Shown: positions 8,752 to 17,428 of the stretch, one piece after another | Layout: every line of letters begins with the position of its first letter | Position numbering within the stretch: position 1 is the first letter of the stretch | Source of the DNA: JAKGBX01 sp965366835 | GTDB taxonomy: Bacteria > Pseudomonadota > Alphaproteobacteria > Rhodobacterales > Rhodobacteraceae | DNA: 64,000 nt | Reading direction: 5' to 3' | NCBI GenBank assembly: GCA_965366835.1 | Contig: CBDUGF010000003.1 | Location: 5,162 to 69,161 of the forward strand | The notes under the pieces: model-generated | The model's input: only the letters and a program-made list of their open reading frames with translations | Database searches by the model: none | Told to the model about the DNA's origin: nothing | Position numbers and translations under genes: made by a program

Positions 8752-9951
8752 ATGGCGCAAGAGTTTCACTCTTCCACTCACCCCCCACTCCCACCCACCA
8801 CGGAAGATGAAAAGCTGTCGTGGCTCCGTTTGCTGCGTTCCCGCAGGGTCGGGATTTCCACCTTCTACAGGATGCTGGGCGAACACGGATCGGCCGCGGC
8901 GGCGCTGGCGGCCCTGCCCGATATCGCCCGTGGCGCCGGGATCAGGGATTACGCCACCTGCCCGGAAGGCACCGCGCTGGGCGAGCTTCGCGCGGGCCAT
9001 CGTGCCGGGGCGCGGCTGGTGGCGATCGGCGAGGCCGGGTATCCCGCCCAGCTGAGCGATCTCGAAGATGCGCCGCCGCTGTTGTGGCTGAAAGGCCAGG
9101 ACGCGGTGCTGAGCCGCCCGATGATAGCCATGGTCGGCGCGCGCAACGCCTCGTCGCTCGGCATGCGCATGGCCAAATCGCTGGCCCGCGAGCTGTCCGA
9201 GCGCGGATATGTCATTGTCTCGGGGCTGGCGCGCGGCATCGACACCGCAGCGCACAAGGCCAGCGCCGCCAACGGCACCGTCGCGGTGATGGCGGGAGGT
9301 GTCGAGGTGATCTACCCGTCGGAAAACACCGTGCTGGCGAGCGAGATCGAAGCGGCCGGGCTGCTGCTTTCGGAGCAGCCGATCGGATTGCAGCCGACCG
9401 CGCGGCATTTTCCGCGGCGCAACCGGCTGATCTCGGGGCTGGCCGGTGGTGTCGTGGTGATCGAGGCGGCAGCGAAATCAGGCTCGCTGATCACCGCGCG
9501 CAATGCGCTCGATCAGGGTCGCGAGGTGCTGGCCGTGCCGGGCCATCCCTTCGATGCGCGCGCTTCGGGCTGCAACATGCTGATCCGCGATGGCGCGCGG
9601 CTGGTGCGCAACGCCGAAGACGTGATCGAGGCGCTGGCCCCGATCGCTGCGGTGGCCGAAACAGCGCAAGCCGAGATACCGCTGCCAATGCCCGAGATGA
9701 CCACCGGGGCCGCCCCGCCGGCGGATCGGCGCTCGCTGCAGGAAACGGCACAGCTGCACCAGAAGATCCTAGACCGGCTCGGCCCTTCCCCCGTGGCCGA
9801 AGACCTGCTGATCCGCGATCTCGGCTCCTCCGCCAATGCCGTCGCGCCGGCGCTGCTCGATCTTGAATTGCAGGGTCATGTCGCGCGCCAGGCCGGCGGG
9901 TTGCTGTCACTGTCCGCCGCCAAGCCGGATCATATCAAGCGGTCCGGGTGA
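8752..9951 (+). CDS. dprA: DNA-processing protein DprA
   Basis: DprA binds incoming single-stranded DNA and loads RecA during natural transformation. The 399-residue protein has an N-terminal helical region, the central Rossmann-like DprA fold with VGARNASSLGMRMAKSL, YVIVSGLARGIDTAAH, HFPRRNRLISGLAGGVVVIE and SGSLITARNALDQGREV, and a C-terminal winged-helix-like domain (about 320-390) typical of proteobacterial DprA. ATG 8752 is chosen over 8725 because GGAG lies six bases upstream. It stands alone, with topA following after a gene on the other strand. Confidence 0.95.
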   Translation: MAQEFHSSTHPPLPPTTEDEKLSWLRLLRSRRVGISTFYRMLGEHGSAAAALAALPDIARGAGIRDYATCPEGTALGELRAGHRAGARLVAIGEAGYPAQLSDLEDAPPLLWLKGQDAVLSRPMIAMVGARNASSLGMRMAKSLARELSERGYVIVSGLARGIDTAAHKASAANGTVAVMAGGVEVIYPSENTVLASEIEAAGLLLSEQPIGLQPTARHFPRRNRLISGLAGGVVVIEAAAKSGSLITARNALDQGREVLAVPGHPFDARASGCNMLIRDGARLVRNAEDVIEALAPIAAVAETAQAEIPLPMPEMTTGAAPPADRRSLQETAQLHQKILDRLGPSPVAEDLLIRDLGSSANAVAPALLDLELQGHVARQAGGLLSLSAAKPDHIKRSG

Positions 9952-9992
9952 CGCGAGAATCCTGCTGCCGCCACGAACCCGCTGACAGGCAG

Positions 9993-10430
9993 CTACTTCC
10001 CCTCGCAGGCCTCGGGGATCACCGCGCGATACTCGCGGCAGATCGGCTCCCAGGAATACCAGACATCGGTGGCCGAAATCCCCTGATGCACCGCCACCCA
10101 GGTCTTGCCCGACAGGCGATAGAGCGCCTGCACGGTGGCGCCGTCGCCGACTTCGGGGTCGAGTTCTTCGCGTCTGGCGCCGGGGGTATCTGCGATGACG
10201 ATCTCGCCCCCGCCCGGGCGCTGCGCCCATCCTGAGAAAAACGCAATGTCGCCGGACACGCGCAGATCCCACACAACGAATTCCACCGGCGCCCCCAGCA
10301 TCCACTCTATATGCGGGCGCAGCGCGTCCAGCAGCGCCTCGCGCGTCTCCGATCCGCGCGGCGGCTCGACATAGTCGGCCCGCGCCCCGGTGGCACAAGC
10401 GATCAATACGAAAATGGCTAGACGCAGCAC
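9993..10430 (-). CDS. Secreted protein of unknown function
   Basis: A 145-residue product with a GTG start, chosen because AGGAAAGGA lies nine bases upstream and because translation there gives a clean signal peptide (VLRLAIFVLIACATGARA, cleavage likely after ARA). The mature part contains REALLDALRPHIEWMLGAPV, EFVVWDLRVSGDIAFFSGWA and a C-terminal CREYRAVIPEACEGK with two cysteines. It is exported to the periplasm and probably folded there. I do not recognise a named family. It sits between dprA and topA on the opposite strand, and its promoter region abuts that of topA. Confidence 0.7.
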   Translation of the reverse strand: MLRLAIFVLIACATGARADYVEPPRGSETREALLDALRPHIEWMLGAPVEFVVWDLRVSGDIAFFSGWAQRPGGGEIVIADTPGARREELDPEVGDGATVQALYRLSGKTWVAVHQGISATDVWYSWEPICREYRAVIPEACEGK

Positions 10431-10593
10431 CGCGCGGATTCCTTTCCTGCTGAAACATCTGGCGCCAACACGCCGCTGACAGGCGGTTGAAACCTCTGCG
10501 CGAGGCTCCTTTATTTTCAGCGCATTGACAATACCCCCGTCGCCCGCCCATGTTCCGCCGCCAAAGCGTCGCGGACGAGTCGAAAGGAATTTC

Positions 10594-13131
10594 ATGCCAG
10601 TTGTCGTTGTCGAATCTCCGGCCAAGGCCAAAACCATCAACAAGTATCTTGGCAAGAATTACACCGTCCTGGCGTCCTACGGCCATGTCCGCGACCTGCC
10701 GCCGAAAGACGGGTCGGTCGATACCGAAAACGATTTCGAGATGAAATGGGAAGTCGGCGCGGAGTCGCGCAGCCACATGAAGGCGATCGCCGACGCGCTC
10801 AAGGATGATCCCGACCTGATCCTCGCCACCGACCCCGACCGCGAAGGCGAGGCAATCAGCTGGCATCTCGAGGAAGCGCTCAGAAAACGCCGGGCGCTGA
10901 AGAAGGACGCCCATGTCAGCCGCGTGGTGTTCAACGCGATCACCAAATCCGCCGTCACCGAGGCGATGAAGAACCCGCGCGAGATCGACCAGCCGCTGGT
11001 CGATGCCTACCTGGCACGCCGGGCGCTCGATTATCTCGTCGGCTTCAATCTCAGCCCGGTGCTGTGGCGCAAACTGCCGGGCGCGCGCTCGGCGGGGCGG
11101 GTGCAATCGGTCTGCCTGCGCCTGATCGTCGAGCGCGAGATGGAGATCGAGGCGTTCAACCCGCGCGAATACTGGAGCGTCAAGGCGCTGCTCGCGACGC
11201 CGCGCGGCAAGGAATACGAGGCGCGCCTCACCGTGCTGGCGGGCAGGAAACTCGACAGATACGATATCGAAAACGCCACCCAGGCCGAACTGGCGGTGCA
11301 GGCGATCCAGAGCCGCGATCTCTCCATCGCCTCGGTCGAGGCGAAGCCGGCATCGCGCAATCCCTCCCCACCGTTCATGACCTCGACGCTGCAGCAGGAA
11401 GCCAGCCGCAAGTTCGGCATGGGCGCGCGGCAATGCATGAGCACCGCCCAGCGGCTCTACGAGGCCGGCCATATCACCTATATGCGCACCGACGGCATCG
11501 ACATGGCGCCCGAAGCCGTGAGCGCGGCCCGCGACGCCATCGGCGCGCGCTATGGCAAGCAATACGTTCCCGCCAGCCCGCGGCTCTACAAGAACAAGGC
11601 AAAGAACGCCCAGGAAGCGCATGAGTGCATCCGCCCGACCAACATGGAGGCCGACGCCACCAGCCTGAAGCTCAGGGACGCGGATCAGCGCAAGCTTTAC
11701 GACCTGATCTGGAAGCGCACCCTGGCCTGCCAGATGGAAAGCGCGCGGCTCGAACGCACCACGGTCGACATCGCCAGCCAGGATGGTCAGGTGGTTTTGC
11801 GCGCCACCGGGCAGGTGGTGCTGTTCGATGGTTTCATGGCGGTCTATGAGGAAGGCCGCGACGATCAGGTGGTGGATGACGACGACAAGCGCCTGCCCCA
11901 GATCATGGAAGGCGAAGCCGCCGCCAAGAAGGGCGTCACGCCCGAACAGCACTTTACCCAGCCGCCGCCGCGCTATACCGAGGCGACGCTGGTCAAACGC
12001 ATGGAAGAGCTCGGCATCGGGCGCCCCTCGACCTATGCCAGCATCGTCACCACGATCCAGGAGCGCGAATATGTCCGCAAGGACAAGAACCGCCTGATCC
12101 CCGAGGACAAGGGCCGGATCGTCACGATCTTCCTGCTCAATTTCTTCCGCAAATACGTCGGCTATGAATTCACCGCCGAACTTGAGGAAGAGCTCGACGA
12201 CGTGAGCGCGGGCAACCGCGACTACAAGAACGTGCTGAAACGCTTCTGGCAGGATTTTTCCGCCGCCATTGCCGAGACCTCCGAGTTGCGGATTTCCGAA
12301 GTGCTCACCGTACTCGATGAAGCGCTCTCGGATCAGCTCTACCCGCCGCGCGAAGATGGCGGCGATCCGCGCGTCTGCCCGAAATGCGGCGTCGGGCAGC
12401 TGCATCTGAAATCCTCGCGCACCGGCGGTTTCGTCGGCTGCGGCAATTATCCCGAATGCACCTATACCCGCCCGATCGCCGGCGAAGGTGCCGAGGGCGA
12501 AGAGCGCTTGCTGGGCGAAGACGCGGGCGACGAAATCTGGCTCAAGGCCGGGCGTTTCGGCCCCTATGTCCAGCGTGGCGAGCCGACGCCCGAGAACAAG
12601 AAGCCGCCGCGCGCCTCGCTGCCCAAGGGCTGGGACAAGGACGCGATGGATCTGGCCAAGGCGCTCACCCTGCTGAGCTTGCCACGCGAGATCGGGATGC
12701 ACCCCGAAGGCGGCATGATCAGCACCAATTTCGGCCGCTTCGGCCCCTATGTCATGCACCAGCTGCCGGATGAGGCCAAGCCGGTCTATGCCAATCTCAA
12801 GGATCCGGGTGACGTCTTCGAACTGGGCATGAACCGCGCGGTCGAGCTTCTGGCCGAGAAACGCGCCAATCCCGGCCGGCGCGGCAGCCGCGCGGCGGCC
12901 AAACCCCTGAAGGAACTCGGCGAACACCCCGAAAGCGGCGGCCCGGTCAATGTGCTCGACGGACGCTATGGTCCTTACGTGAAGTGGGACAAGGTCAACG
13001 CCACGCTCCCCGACGGCACCGAGCCTGCGGATGTGACCATGGACATGGCAGTGGCGCTGATCGCCGAAAAAGCCGGCAAGAAGGGTGGGCGCAAACCCGC
13101 CGCGGCGAAGAAGAAAGCGGCCAAGGGATAA
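10594..13131 (+). CDS. topA: DNA topoisomerase I
   Basis: Type IA topoisomerase that relaxes negative supercoils. The 845-residue protein begins with the TOPRIM domain (VVVESPAKAKTINKYLG, then ATDPDREGEAISWHLEEAL). The catalytic tyrosine lies in TYMRTDGIDM at about residue 296. One four-cysteine zinc ribbon is present at about 593-622 (CPKCG...CGNYPEC), followed by three GRFGPYV-type C-terminal repeats and a lysine/alanine-rich tail. A single zinc finger plus repeats is the usual alphaproteobacterial arrangement, unlike the three fingers of E. coli. The start at 10594 has AAAGGA upstream. Confidence 0.97.
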   Translation: MPVVVVESPAKAKTINKYLGKNYTVLASYGHVRDLPPKDGSVDTENDFEMKWEVGAESRSHMKAIADALKDDPDLILATDPDREGEAISWHLEEALRKRRALKKDAHVSRVVFNAITKSAVTEAMKNPREIDQPLVDAYLARRALDYLVGFNLSPVLWRKLPGARSAGRVQSVCLRLIVEREMEIEAFNPREYWSVKALLATPRGKEYEARLTVLAGRKLDRYDIENATQAELAVQAIQSRDLSIASVEAKPASRNPSPPFMTSTLQQEASRKFGMGARQCMSTAQRLYEAGHITYMRTDGIDMAPEAVSAARDAIGARYGKQYVPASPRLYKNKAKNAQEAHECIRPTNMEADATSLKLRDADQRKLYDLIWKRTLACQMESARLERTTVDIASQDGQVVLRATGQVVLFDGFMAVYEEGRDDQVVDDDDKRLPQIMEGEAAAKKGVTPEQHFTQPPPRYTEATLVKRMEELGIGRPSTYASIVTTIQEREYVRKDKNRLIPEDKGRIVTIFLLNFFRKYVGYEFTAELEEELDDVSAGNRDYKNVLKRFWQDFSAAIAETSELRISEVLTVLDEALSDQLYPPREDGGDPRVCPKCGVGQLHLKSSRTGGFVGCGNYPECTYTRPIAGEGAEGEERLLGEDAGDEIWLKAGRFGPYVQRGEPTPENKKPPRASLPKGWDKDAMDLAKALTLLSLPREIGMHPEGGMISTNFGRFGPYVMHQLPDEAKPVYANLKDPGDVFELGMNRAVELLAEKRANPGRRGSRAAAKPLKELGEHPESGGPVNVLDGRYGPYVKWDKVNATLPDGTEPADVTMDMAVALIAEKAGKKGGRKPAAAKKKAAKG

Positions 13132-13240
13132 GCCCTGGCCGCGAAAAACCGCGCTGCCGGTTTTGACACAGAGATGTGATTGGCTTTCCGATCCGAAGGC
13201 CTGATATCTGCGCGCTACAAGGCGATCAGGAGCAGAAAAC

Positions 13241-13819
13241 ATGACTTTCCGGAGCACGACTCGGCGCGGATTCCTCTATGGCGCGGGCGCCACGGCGCTG
13301 TTCCCCGCTTTTGCACGGGCCGAAATCATGTCAGCCGACGATGAAACGGCGCCAGAGGTCACCCGGCACAACATTTCGTCCTTCGCCGCGCAGCACTGGA
13401 GCGACCATTTCGAAAGCCTCGGCGCGGCCGCGATCCTGTGCGACACCGTCTCGCGCGCCCTGCATTACTGGTCGCAAGACGGCGATTATCGCATCTATCC
13501 CACCTCGGTGCCGAAAACCGACGATTTGACCAAGCGCGGTTACACCAAGGTCGCGCGCAAGAAGGTCGGCCCGAGCTGGACCCCGACCGCCTCGCAGATG
13601 GAACGCTTCCCCGATTGGAAACCGATCGGCCCGGGGCCGGAAAACCCGCTCGGCACCCATGCGATGTATCTCGATTGGCCCGCCTACATCATCCATGGCA
13701 CCCACGATACGCGCAAGATCGGGCGGCGCTCGTCGGATGGCTGCATCGGGCTCTATAACGAGAAGATCGAAGAGCTGTTCGCGCTCACGCCGATCGGCAC
13801 CCAGGTACGCATCATCTGA
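13241..13819 (+). CDS. L,D-transpeptidase (YkuD domain) with Tat-type signal
   Basis: Predicted to form 3-3 peptidoglycan crosslinks or attach proteins to peptidoglycan in the periplasm. The 192-residue product starts with a twin-arginine signal (TRRGFLYGAGATALFPAFARA). The YkuD active site is intact: His152 in YIIHGTHD and Cys168 in RRSSDGCIGL. The usual SHGC is SDGC here, a variant seen in some family members. GTHAMYLDWPAYIIHG matches the family core. Export through Tat rather than Sec is unusual for this family in E. coli, but Tat-dependent copies occur in alphaproteobacteria. Confidence 0.9.
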   Translation: MTFRSTTRRGFLYGAGATALFPAFARAEIMSADDETAPEVTRHNISSFAAQHWSDHFESLGAAAILCDTVSRALHYWSQDGDYRIYPTSVPKTDDLTKRGYTKVARKKVGPSWTPTASQMERFPDWKPIGPGPENPLGTHAMYLDWPAYIIHGTHDTRKIGRRSSDGCIGLYNEKIEELFALTPIGTQVRII

Positions 13820-13938
13820 TCCCGCCCAGCGCCCGGATCGGTGTCGCCGCAGGTATTCTTGCCGGTGGCCGCGTCGAATATTGACTCCGCTTGCGCGTGG
13901 CGTCACACACGGGCGCGGACACCGATAGGGAGTTTTTC

Positions 13939-14637
13939 ATGAAAAAAGTGTATTCATCGGCGGCAGAGGCGCTGGACGGCATCCTGCATGACGGAATGCT
14001 GATCGCCAGCGGCGGTTTTGGCCTGTGCGGCATCCCCGAACTTCTGCTCGAAGCGATCAAAGAGAGCGGTTTCAAGGATCTGACTTTCGCATCCAACAAC
14101 GCCGGGGTCGATGATTTCGGCATCGGCATCCTGCTGCAGACCCGCCAGGTCAGAAAGATGATCGCGTCCTACGTCGGCGAGAACAAGGAATTCATGCGCC
14201 AGTATCTCGGCGGCGAGCTCGAGCTCGAATTCAACCCGCAAGGCACGCTGGCCGAGCGGATGCGCGCCGGCGGTGCCGGAATCCCCGGCTTCTATACCAA
14301 GACCGGCGTCGGCACGGTGATTGCCGAGGGCAAGGAACACAAGGATTTCGACGGCGAGACCTACATCCTGGAACGCGGCATCTTCGCCGATCTCGCCATC
14401 GTCAAGGCGTGGAAGGCCGACACCACCGGCAACGCGATCTTCCGCAAGACCGCGCGCAACTTCAATCCGCCCGCGGCAATGTGCGGCCGTATCTGCGTGA
14501 TGGAAGTCGAAGAGATCGTGCAGCCCGGAGAGCTTGATCCCGATGGCATCCACCTGCCCGGCATCTATGTCCACCGCCTGTTCAAGGGCGCGCATGAAAA
14601 GCGCATCGAACAGCGCACCACCCGGCCTGCCGCCTGA
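13939..14637 (+). CDS. scoA: 3-oxoacid CoA-transferase subunit A
   Basis: Alpha subunit of a class I CoA-transferase moving CoA from succinyl-CoA (or acetyl-CoA) to acetoacetate. The 232-residue protein has the subunit A signature region SGGFGLCGIPELLLEAI and the downstream FASNNAGVDDFGIGILL, typical of SCOT. The start at 13939 is supported by AGGGAG six bases upstream. Subunit B (14889) carries the catalytic Glu, and a small ORF lies between them, so the three form one operon ending at the terminator at 15536. Likely role: ketone body or poly-hydroxybutyrate turnover. Confidence 0.92.
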   Translation: MKKVYSSAAEALDGILHDGMLIASGGFGLCGIPELLLEAIKESGFKDLTFASNNAGVDDFGIGILLQTRQVRKMIASYVGENKEFMRQYLGGELELEFNPQGTLAERMRAGGAGIPGFYTKTGVGTVIAEGKEHKDFDGETYILERGIFADLAIVKAWKADTTGNAIFRKTARNFNPPAAMCGRICVMEVEEIVQPGELDPDGIHLPGIYVHRLFKGAHEKRIEQRTTRPAA

Positions 14638-14651
14638 GCGAGGATTTGCAA

Positions 14652-14885
14652 ATGGACCGTGAAGAAGCTCTGAGACGTCGCGCCGAACTGATCGAGGAAC
14701 GCACGGCAGATTACGTTCACCGCGCCAAGCGCATGGTTCTGGATGCGTTCGGCATCGAATCGACTCAGGACCAATCGCTGATCGTGGTGCAACTCGCCAC
14801 AGCCATGATCCAGCTCGAAGCGGCGGAGCTCAACGCCGCCTCGCTGCGCCGGATCGCCAAGAACATTGACGAAAAAGGAGGCTGA
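14652..14885 (+). CDS. Small conserved-looking protein between the CoA-transferase subunits
   Basis: A 77-residue, charged, mostly helical product (MDREEALRRRAELIEER at the start; IQLEAAELNAASLRRIAKNI near the end), with no signal peptide or membrane segment. ATG 14652 is preceded by GAGG at a suitable distance. It starts 14 bp after scoA and ends three bases before scoB, so it is co-translated with them. I do not recognise the family. Its placement suggests a role in assembly or control of the transferase, but that is inference. Confidence 0.75.
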   Translation: MDREEALRRRAELIEERTADYVHRAKRMVLDAFGIESTQDQSLIVVQLATAMIQLEAAELNAASLRRIAKNIDEKGG

Positions 14886-14888
14886 AAC

Positions 14889-15515
14889 ATGCCCTGGGAC
14901 CGCAATCAAATGGCCGCACGCGCGGCAAAAGAGCTCGAAGACGGCATGTATGTGAACCTCGGCATCGGCATTCCGACGCTGGTCAGCAATTTCATCCCCG
15001 AGGGCATGACAGTGACGCTGCAATCGGAAAACGGCATGCTCGGCATGGGCCCGTTCCCGGTTGAAGGCCAGGAAGATCCCGACCTGATCAATGCCGGCAA
15101 GCAGACCATCACCGAATTGCCTTCCACCTCTTATTTCGACAGCGCCCAGAGCTTCGGCATGATCCGCGGCGGCAAGATCGCGATGGCGATCCTCGGCGCG
15201 ATGGAAGTGGCGGAAAACGGCGATCTGGCCAACTGGATGATCCCCGGCAAGCTGGTCAAGGGCATGGGCGGCGCGATGGACCTCGTCGCCGGTGTGGGCC
15301 GCGTCATCGTGGTGATGGAACACCAGAACAAGCATGGCGAAAGCAAGGTGCTGAAGGAATGCACCCTGCCGCTCACCGGCAAGGGCGTGGTCGACATGAT
15401 CATCACCGATCTCGGCGTGCTCGAGGTCGAGCACAAGGGCCTGCACATTCTCGAACTGGCCCCCGGCGTGACCCGCGAACAGATGATCGCCGCCACGGAT
15501 GCCAAGATCGTCTGA
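14889..15515 (+). CDS. scoB: 3-oxoacid CoA-transferase subunit B
   Basis: Beta subunit of the heteromeric 3-oxoacid CoA-transferase. The 208-residue product has the hallmark active-site segment LQSENGMLGMGP with the catalytic Glu47 that forms the CoA thioester, preceded by VNLGIGIPTLVSNF. LAPGVTREQMIAATDAKI near the C-terminus is typical. It completes the enzyme with scoA and is followed after about 20 bp by a strong hairpin terminator. Confidence 0.93.
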   Translation: MPWDRNQMAARAAKELEDGMYVNLGIGIPTLVSNFIPEGMTVTLQSENGMLGMGPFPVEGQEDPDLINAGKQTITELPSTSYFDSAQSFGMIRGGKIAMAILGAMEVAENGDLANWMIPGKLVKGMGGAMDLVAGVGRVIVVMEHQNKHGESKVLKECTLPLTGKGVVDMIITDLGVLEVEHKGLHILELAPGVTREQMIAATDAKIV

Positions 15516-15535
15516 CCAGGGCAAACCTTGAAAAA

Positions 15536-15560
15536 GAGGGCGCCTTTCGGGGCGCCTTTT
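15536..15560. terminator. Bidirectional hairpin terminator between scoB and the cupin gene
   Basis: GGCGCC at 15539-15544 pairs with GGCGCC at 15551-15556 around TTTCGG. The hairpin is flanked by AAAAAGA on the left and TTTTCT on the right, so it could stop transcription from both convergent genes. Confidence 0.8.
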
Positions 15561-15592
15561 CTAGTGGGGCGGCGGTGTGCTGGCCACCGCCT

Positions 15593-15955
15593 TCAATACT
15601 GAACGATCAGGGCTTCGAAATCCTCTACGCTGGTCACCACGGTGTGATGCCCTTTGCCGTGCCGGTCTTCCATGTGCCAGACATCGCCGCGGCCGATATC
15701 CCTGAACGCCCCATCGCTGGCCGTCACGCGCACGCACCCGGCCAGGCAAACCAGCTTCTGGCGTACCGGCGTGGGATGAATCGGCTCGTTCCAGCCCGAC
15801 CGGAGCCTGAGGAACATCATGCTCGCAACCGTCTCGGAGTCCGACACCTCGATGCCCTGCGCCGGCGGCGCGAATTCCCGCTCTGTCAAGGCGATGTCGA
15901 CATCCTGCCAATGGCTTTCACCGGCCGCATCGGCAAACAGCTTCATGTATTTCAT
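15593..15955 (-). CDS. Cupin-domain protein
   Basis: A 120-residue single-domain cupin. After an N-terminal strand region (MKLFADAAGESHWQDVDIAL) come RLRSGWNEPIHPTPVRQKLV, the barrel turn GCVRVTASDGAFRDIGRGDV and WHMEDRHGKGHHTVV, which supply several possible metal-binding His and Glu residues. The start at 15955 has GGAG upstream; the ATG three codons later is an alternative. It is monocistronic and convergent with scoB. Whether it is an enzyme or a small-molecule binding protein cannot be told. Confidence 0.75.
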   Translation of the reverse strand: MKYMKLFADAAGESHWQDVDIALTEREFAPPAQGIEVSDSETVASMMFLRLRSGWNEPIHPTPVRQKLVCLAGCVRVTASDGAFRDIGRGDVWHMEDRHGKGHHTVVTSVEDFEALIVQY

Positions 15956-16099
15956 TGCAAGACTCCGGCTCGCTTCAGCAATACTGAACCGAGTCTTAGC
16001 ATTCCGGCCGGGATCCGTCGACGCTGACAGCAATCGCCCGGCACCCGGCAAAACAGGGCGCCCGGGAAGACGCCCTGCCGTTTTCGATCCGCCGAAGTC

Positions 16100-17050
16100 T
16101 CAGTAAAGCGCGACCGGGTTGATGATCATCTGCACCGTGCCCCTGATCCGCGCCTGGCCCAGCACGAACATGAACTCAGTCACGCCATCACGCACCAGCG
16201 GCCCGGTGTTCATCGTTTCCAGGATATAGATGCCGTTTTCCTTCAGAAGCACCACATGGCCGTAAAACGCGCCATCTCCCGGCGCCGGCGGAATCGGCTC
16301 GATGCCCCAGGTATCGGCGCCCACAGCCATCACATTGAGCGACGCCAGATAGCGCGCGCCGCTCACGCTGATCCCCGGCTCGCCCGAAACCCAGGCGGTG
16401 GGGTCGCTCTCCAGCATGCCCTCGGTCCAGCCGGTATGAAACAGCACCACGTCGCCCTCGCCAATGGCGACACCCTGCGCTTCGGCGGCGGCCTTGATCT
16501 CGGCCTCGCCGAAATGATCGCCCGCCGCCAGAACCTCCTTGCCCATATGCGCCGCCATGTCGAGCACCACGCCCCGGCCCACAAGCGGCGGAATGTCATG
16601 CACCCCGAGCTTGGTCAGCCCGGTGATCGCGGCGATCTCCTTTTCGCTGTTGCAGTTGTAGTAATAGCCCTTCTCGCCCAGGTGGCCGAGCCCGTCGATC
16701 TGGCTGCCGATGCCGACCCAGGTTTGCAGGATGTCGTCGTTGTAATTGCCGGGATAGCCGAACTGGGTCAGCTTCTGGCCGCCCTGCTGGTTGGGCTGCA
16801 CCACCTGCAGGTTGAGCGAGCGCGGCGGAAATGCCGGGGTATTGGCGTCGATCACGATGCCCAGCGGCAGCGACTTGCCCTGCTTGATCAACTGTACCGC
16901 CTTCAGCGTGCTTTCCGGGCTGACCAGGTTCGCCGAACCCAGCTGGTCCTCGGCGCCCCATTTCGATTCCGTGCAATCCTGGGCCAAGGCTGGCGCGCTC
17001 AGAACGGCGACGAGGCAGGCGATTCCTGCCCGCAAATTCATCTTGATCAT
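16100..17050 (-). CDS. Secreted cyclase-family protein (kynurenine formamidase-like fold)
   Basis: The 316-residue protein has a Sec signal peptide (about residues 1-24, ending APALAQD) and a Cyclase/KynB-like domain. Typical members bind a divalent metal through an HxGTHxDxxxH motif and hydrolyse amide or lactone bonds. Here the motif region reads GIGSQIDGLGHLGEKG, keeping the Asp and last His but lacking the first histidines. VLFHTGWTEGM and the C-terminal FYGHVVLLKENGIYILE fit the family. The start at 17050 has AGGGAGGAATT upstream. The substrate is unknown and catalytic competence is uncertain. It is divergent from the DprE1-like gene. Confidence 0.8.
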   Translation of the reverse strand: MIKMNLRAGIACLVAVLSAPALAQDCTESKWGAEDQLGSANLVSPESTLKAVQLIKQGKSLPLGIVIDANTPAFPPRSLNLQVVQPNQQGGQKLTQFGYPGNYNDDILQTWVGIGSQIDGLGHLGEKGYYYNCNSEKEIAAITGLTKLGVHDIPPLVGRGVVLDMAAHMGKEVLAAGDHFGEAEIKAAAEAQGVAIGEGDVVLFHTGWTEGMLESDPTAWVSGEPGISVSGARYLASLNVMAVGADTWGIEPIPPAPGDGAFYGHVVLLKENGIYILETMNTGPLVRDGVTEFMFVLGQARIRGTVQMIINPVALY

Positions 17051-17428
17051 AATTCCTCCCTGCAACGGGTCGGCCCGTTGTCTCTTGCTGGTTTGATACA
17101 GTGGTTCGCAGGCAGCGCAATTTGCGCCGGCCCGACACGGGAATGCTAGCAGATCAATTCGCGCTATCCGAAAGTAACGCCGCGCGTTTTCCCTCGATCG
17201 GCGGAAATCCCCGTTTTCGCCAATCGCGGGCGCGACCGTTTCACCCACCAACAAACCGGTTCCCAATCGGTTTCAAATCCCTATTCTCGTCGCAATCTGT
17301 TTCAAGATGGGCAGCAATGAACGTGAGCAGCGCCGACACCGCCCCATCGCACCGGCGCCGGATGCGCGGTCCCGCACTCCCGGGCAGACGATTTGCGTTG
17401 CCAAAGCCAATTCGAAAGGAACGCGCTG
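17051..17428. promoter_or_regulatory. 378-bp divergent intergenic region with a near-perfect direct repeat
   Basis: This region separates the divergent cyclase and DprE1-like genes. CAATCGGTTTCAA (17264-17276) and CAATCTGTTTCAA (17293-17305) differ at one base and are 29 bp apart, close to three helical turns; a weaker third copy, GACCGTTTCAC, lies upstream near 17234. Such phased direct repeats may bind a regulator. No gene is supported here. Confidence 0.4.
17063..17080. promoter_or_regulatory. 7-bp hairpin just upstream of the cyclase-gene ribosome-binding site
   Basis: CAACGGG and CCCGTTG flank TCGG. In the minus-strand transcript this stem ends two to three bases before the AGGGAGG ribosome-binding site, so it could affect translation or act as an operator. 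Function is inferred from position only. Confidence 0.35.

Noticed and set aside
9907..13257. A 1116-codon open frame on the minus strand across topA
   Set aside because: It is antisense to the well-supported topA gene, has no recognisable domain, and is a side effect of high GC and codon bias. The same holds for long antisense frames over cpaE/cpaF (24994-27495), the acyl-CoA ligase (5122-6627) and trkH (59793-61256).
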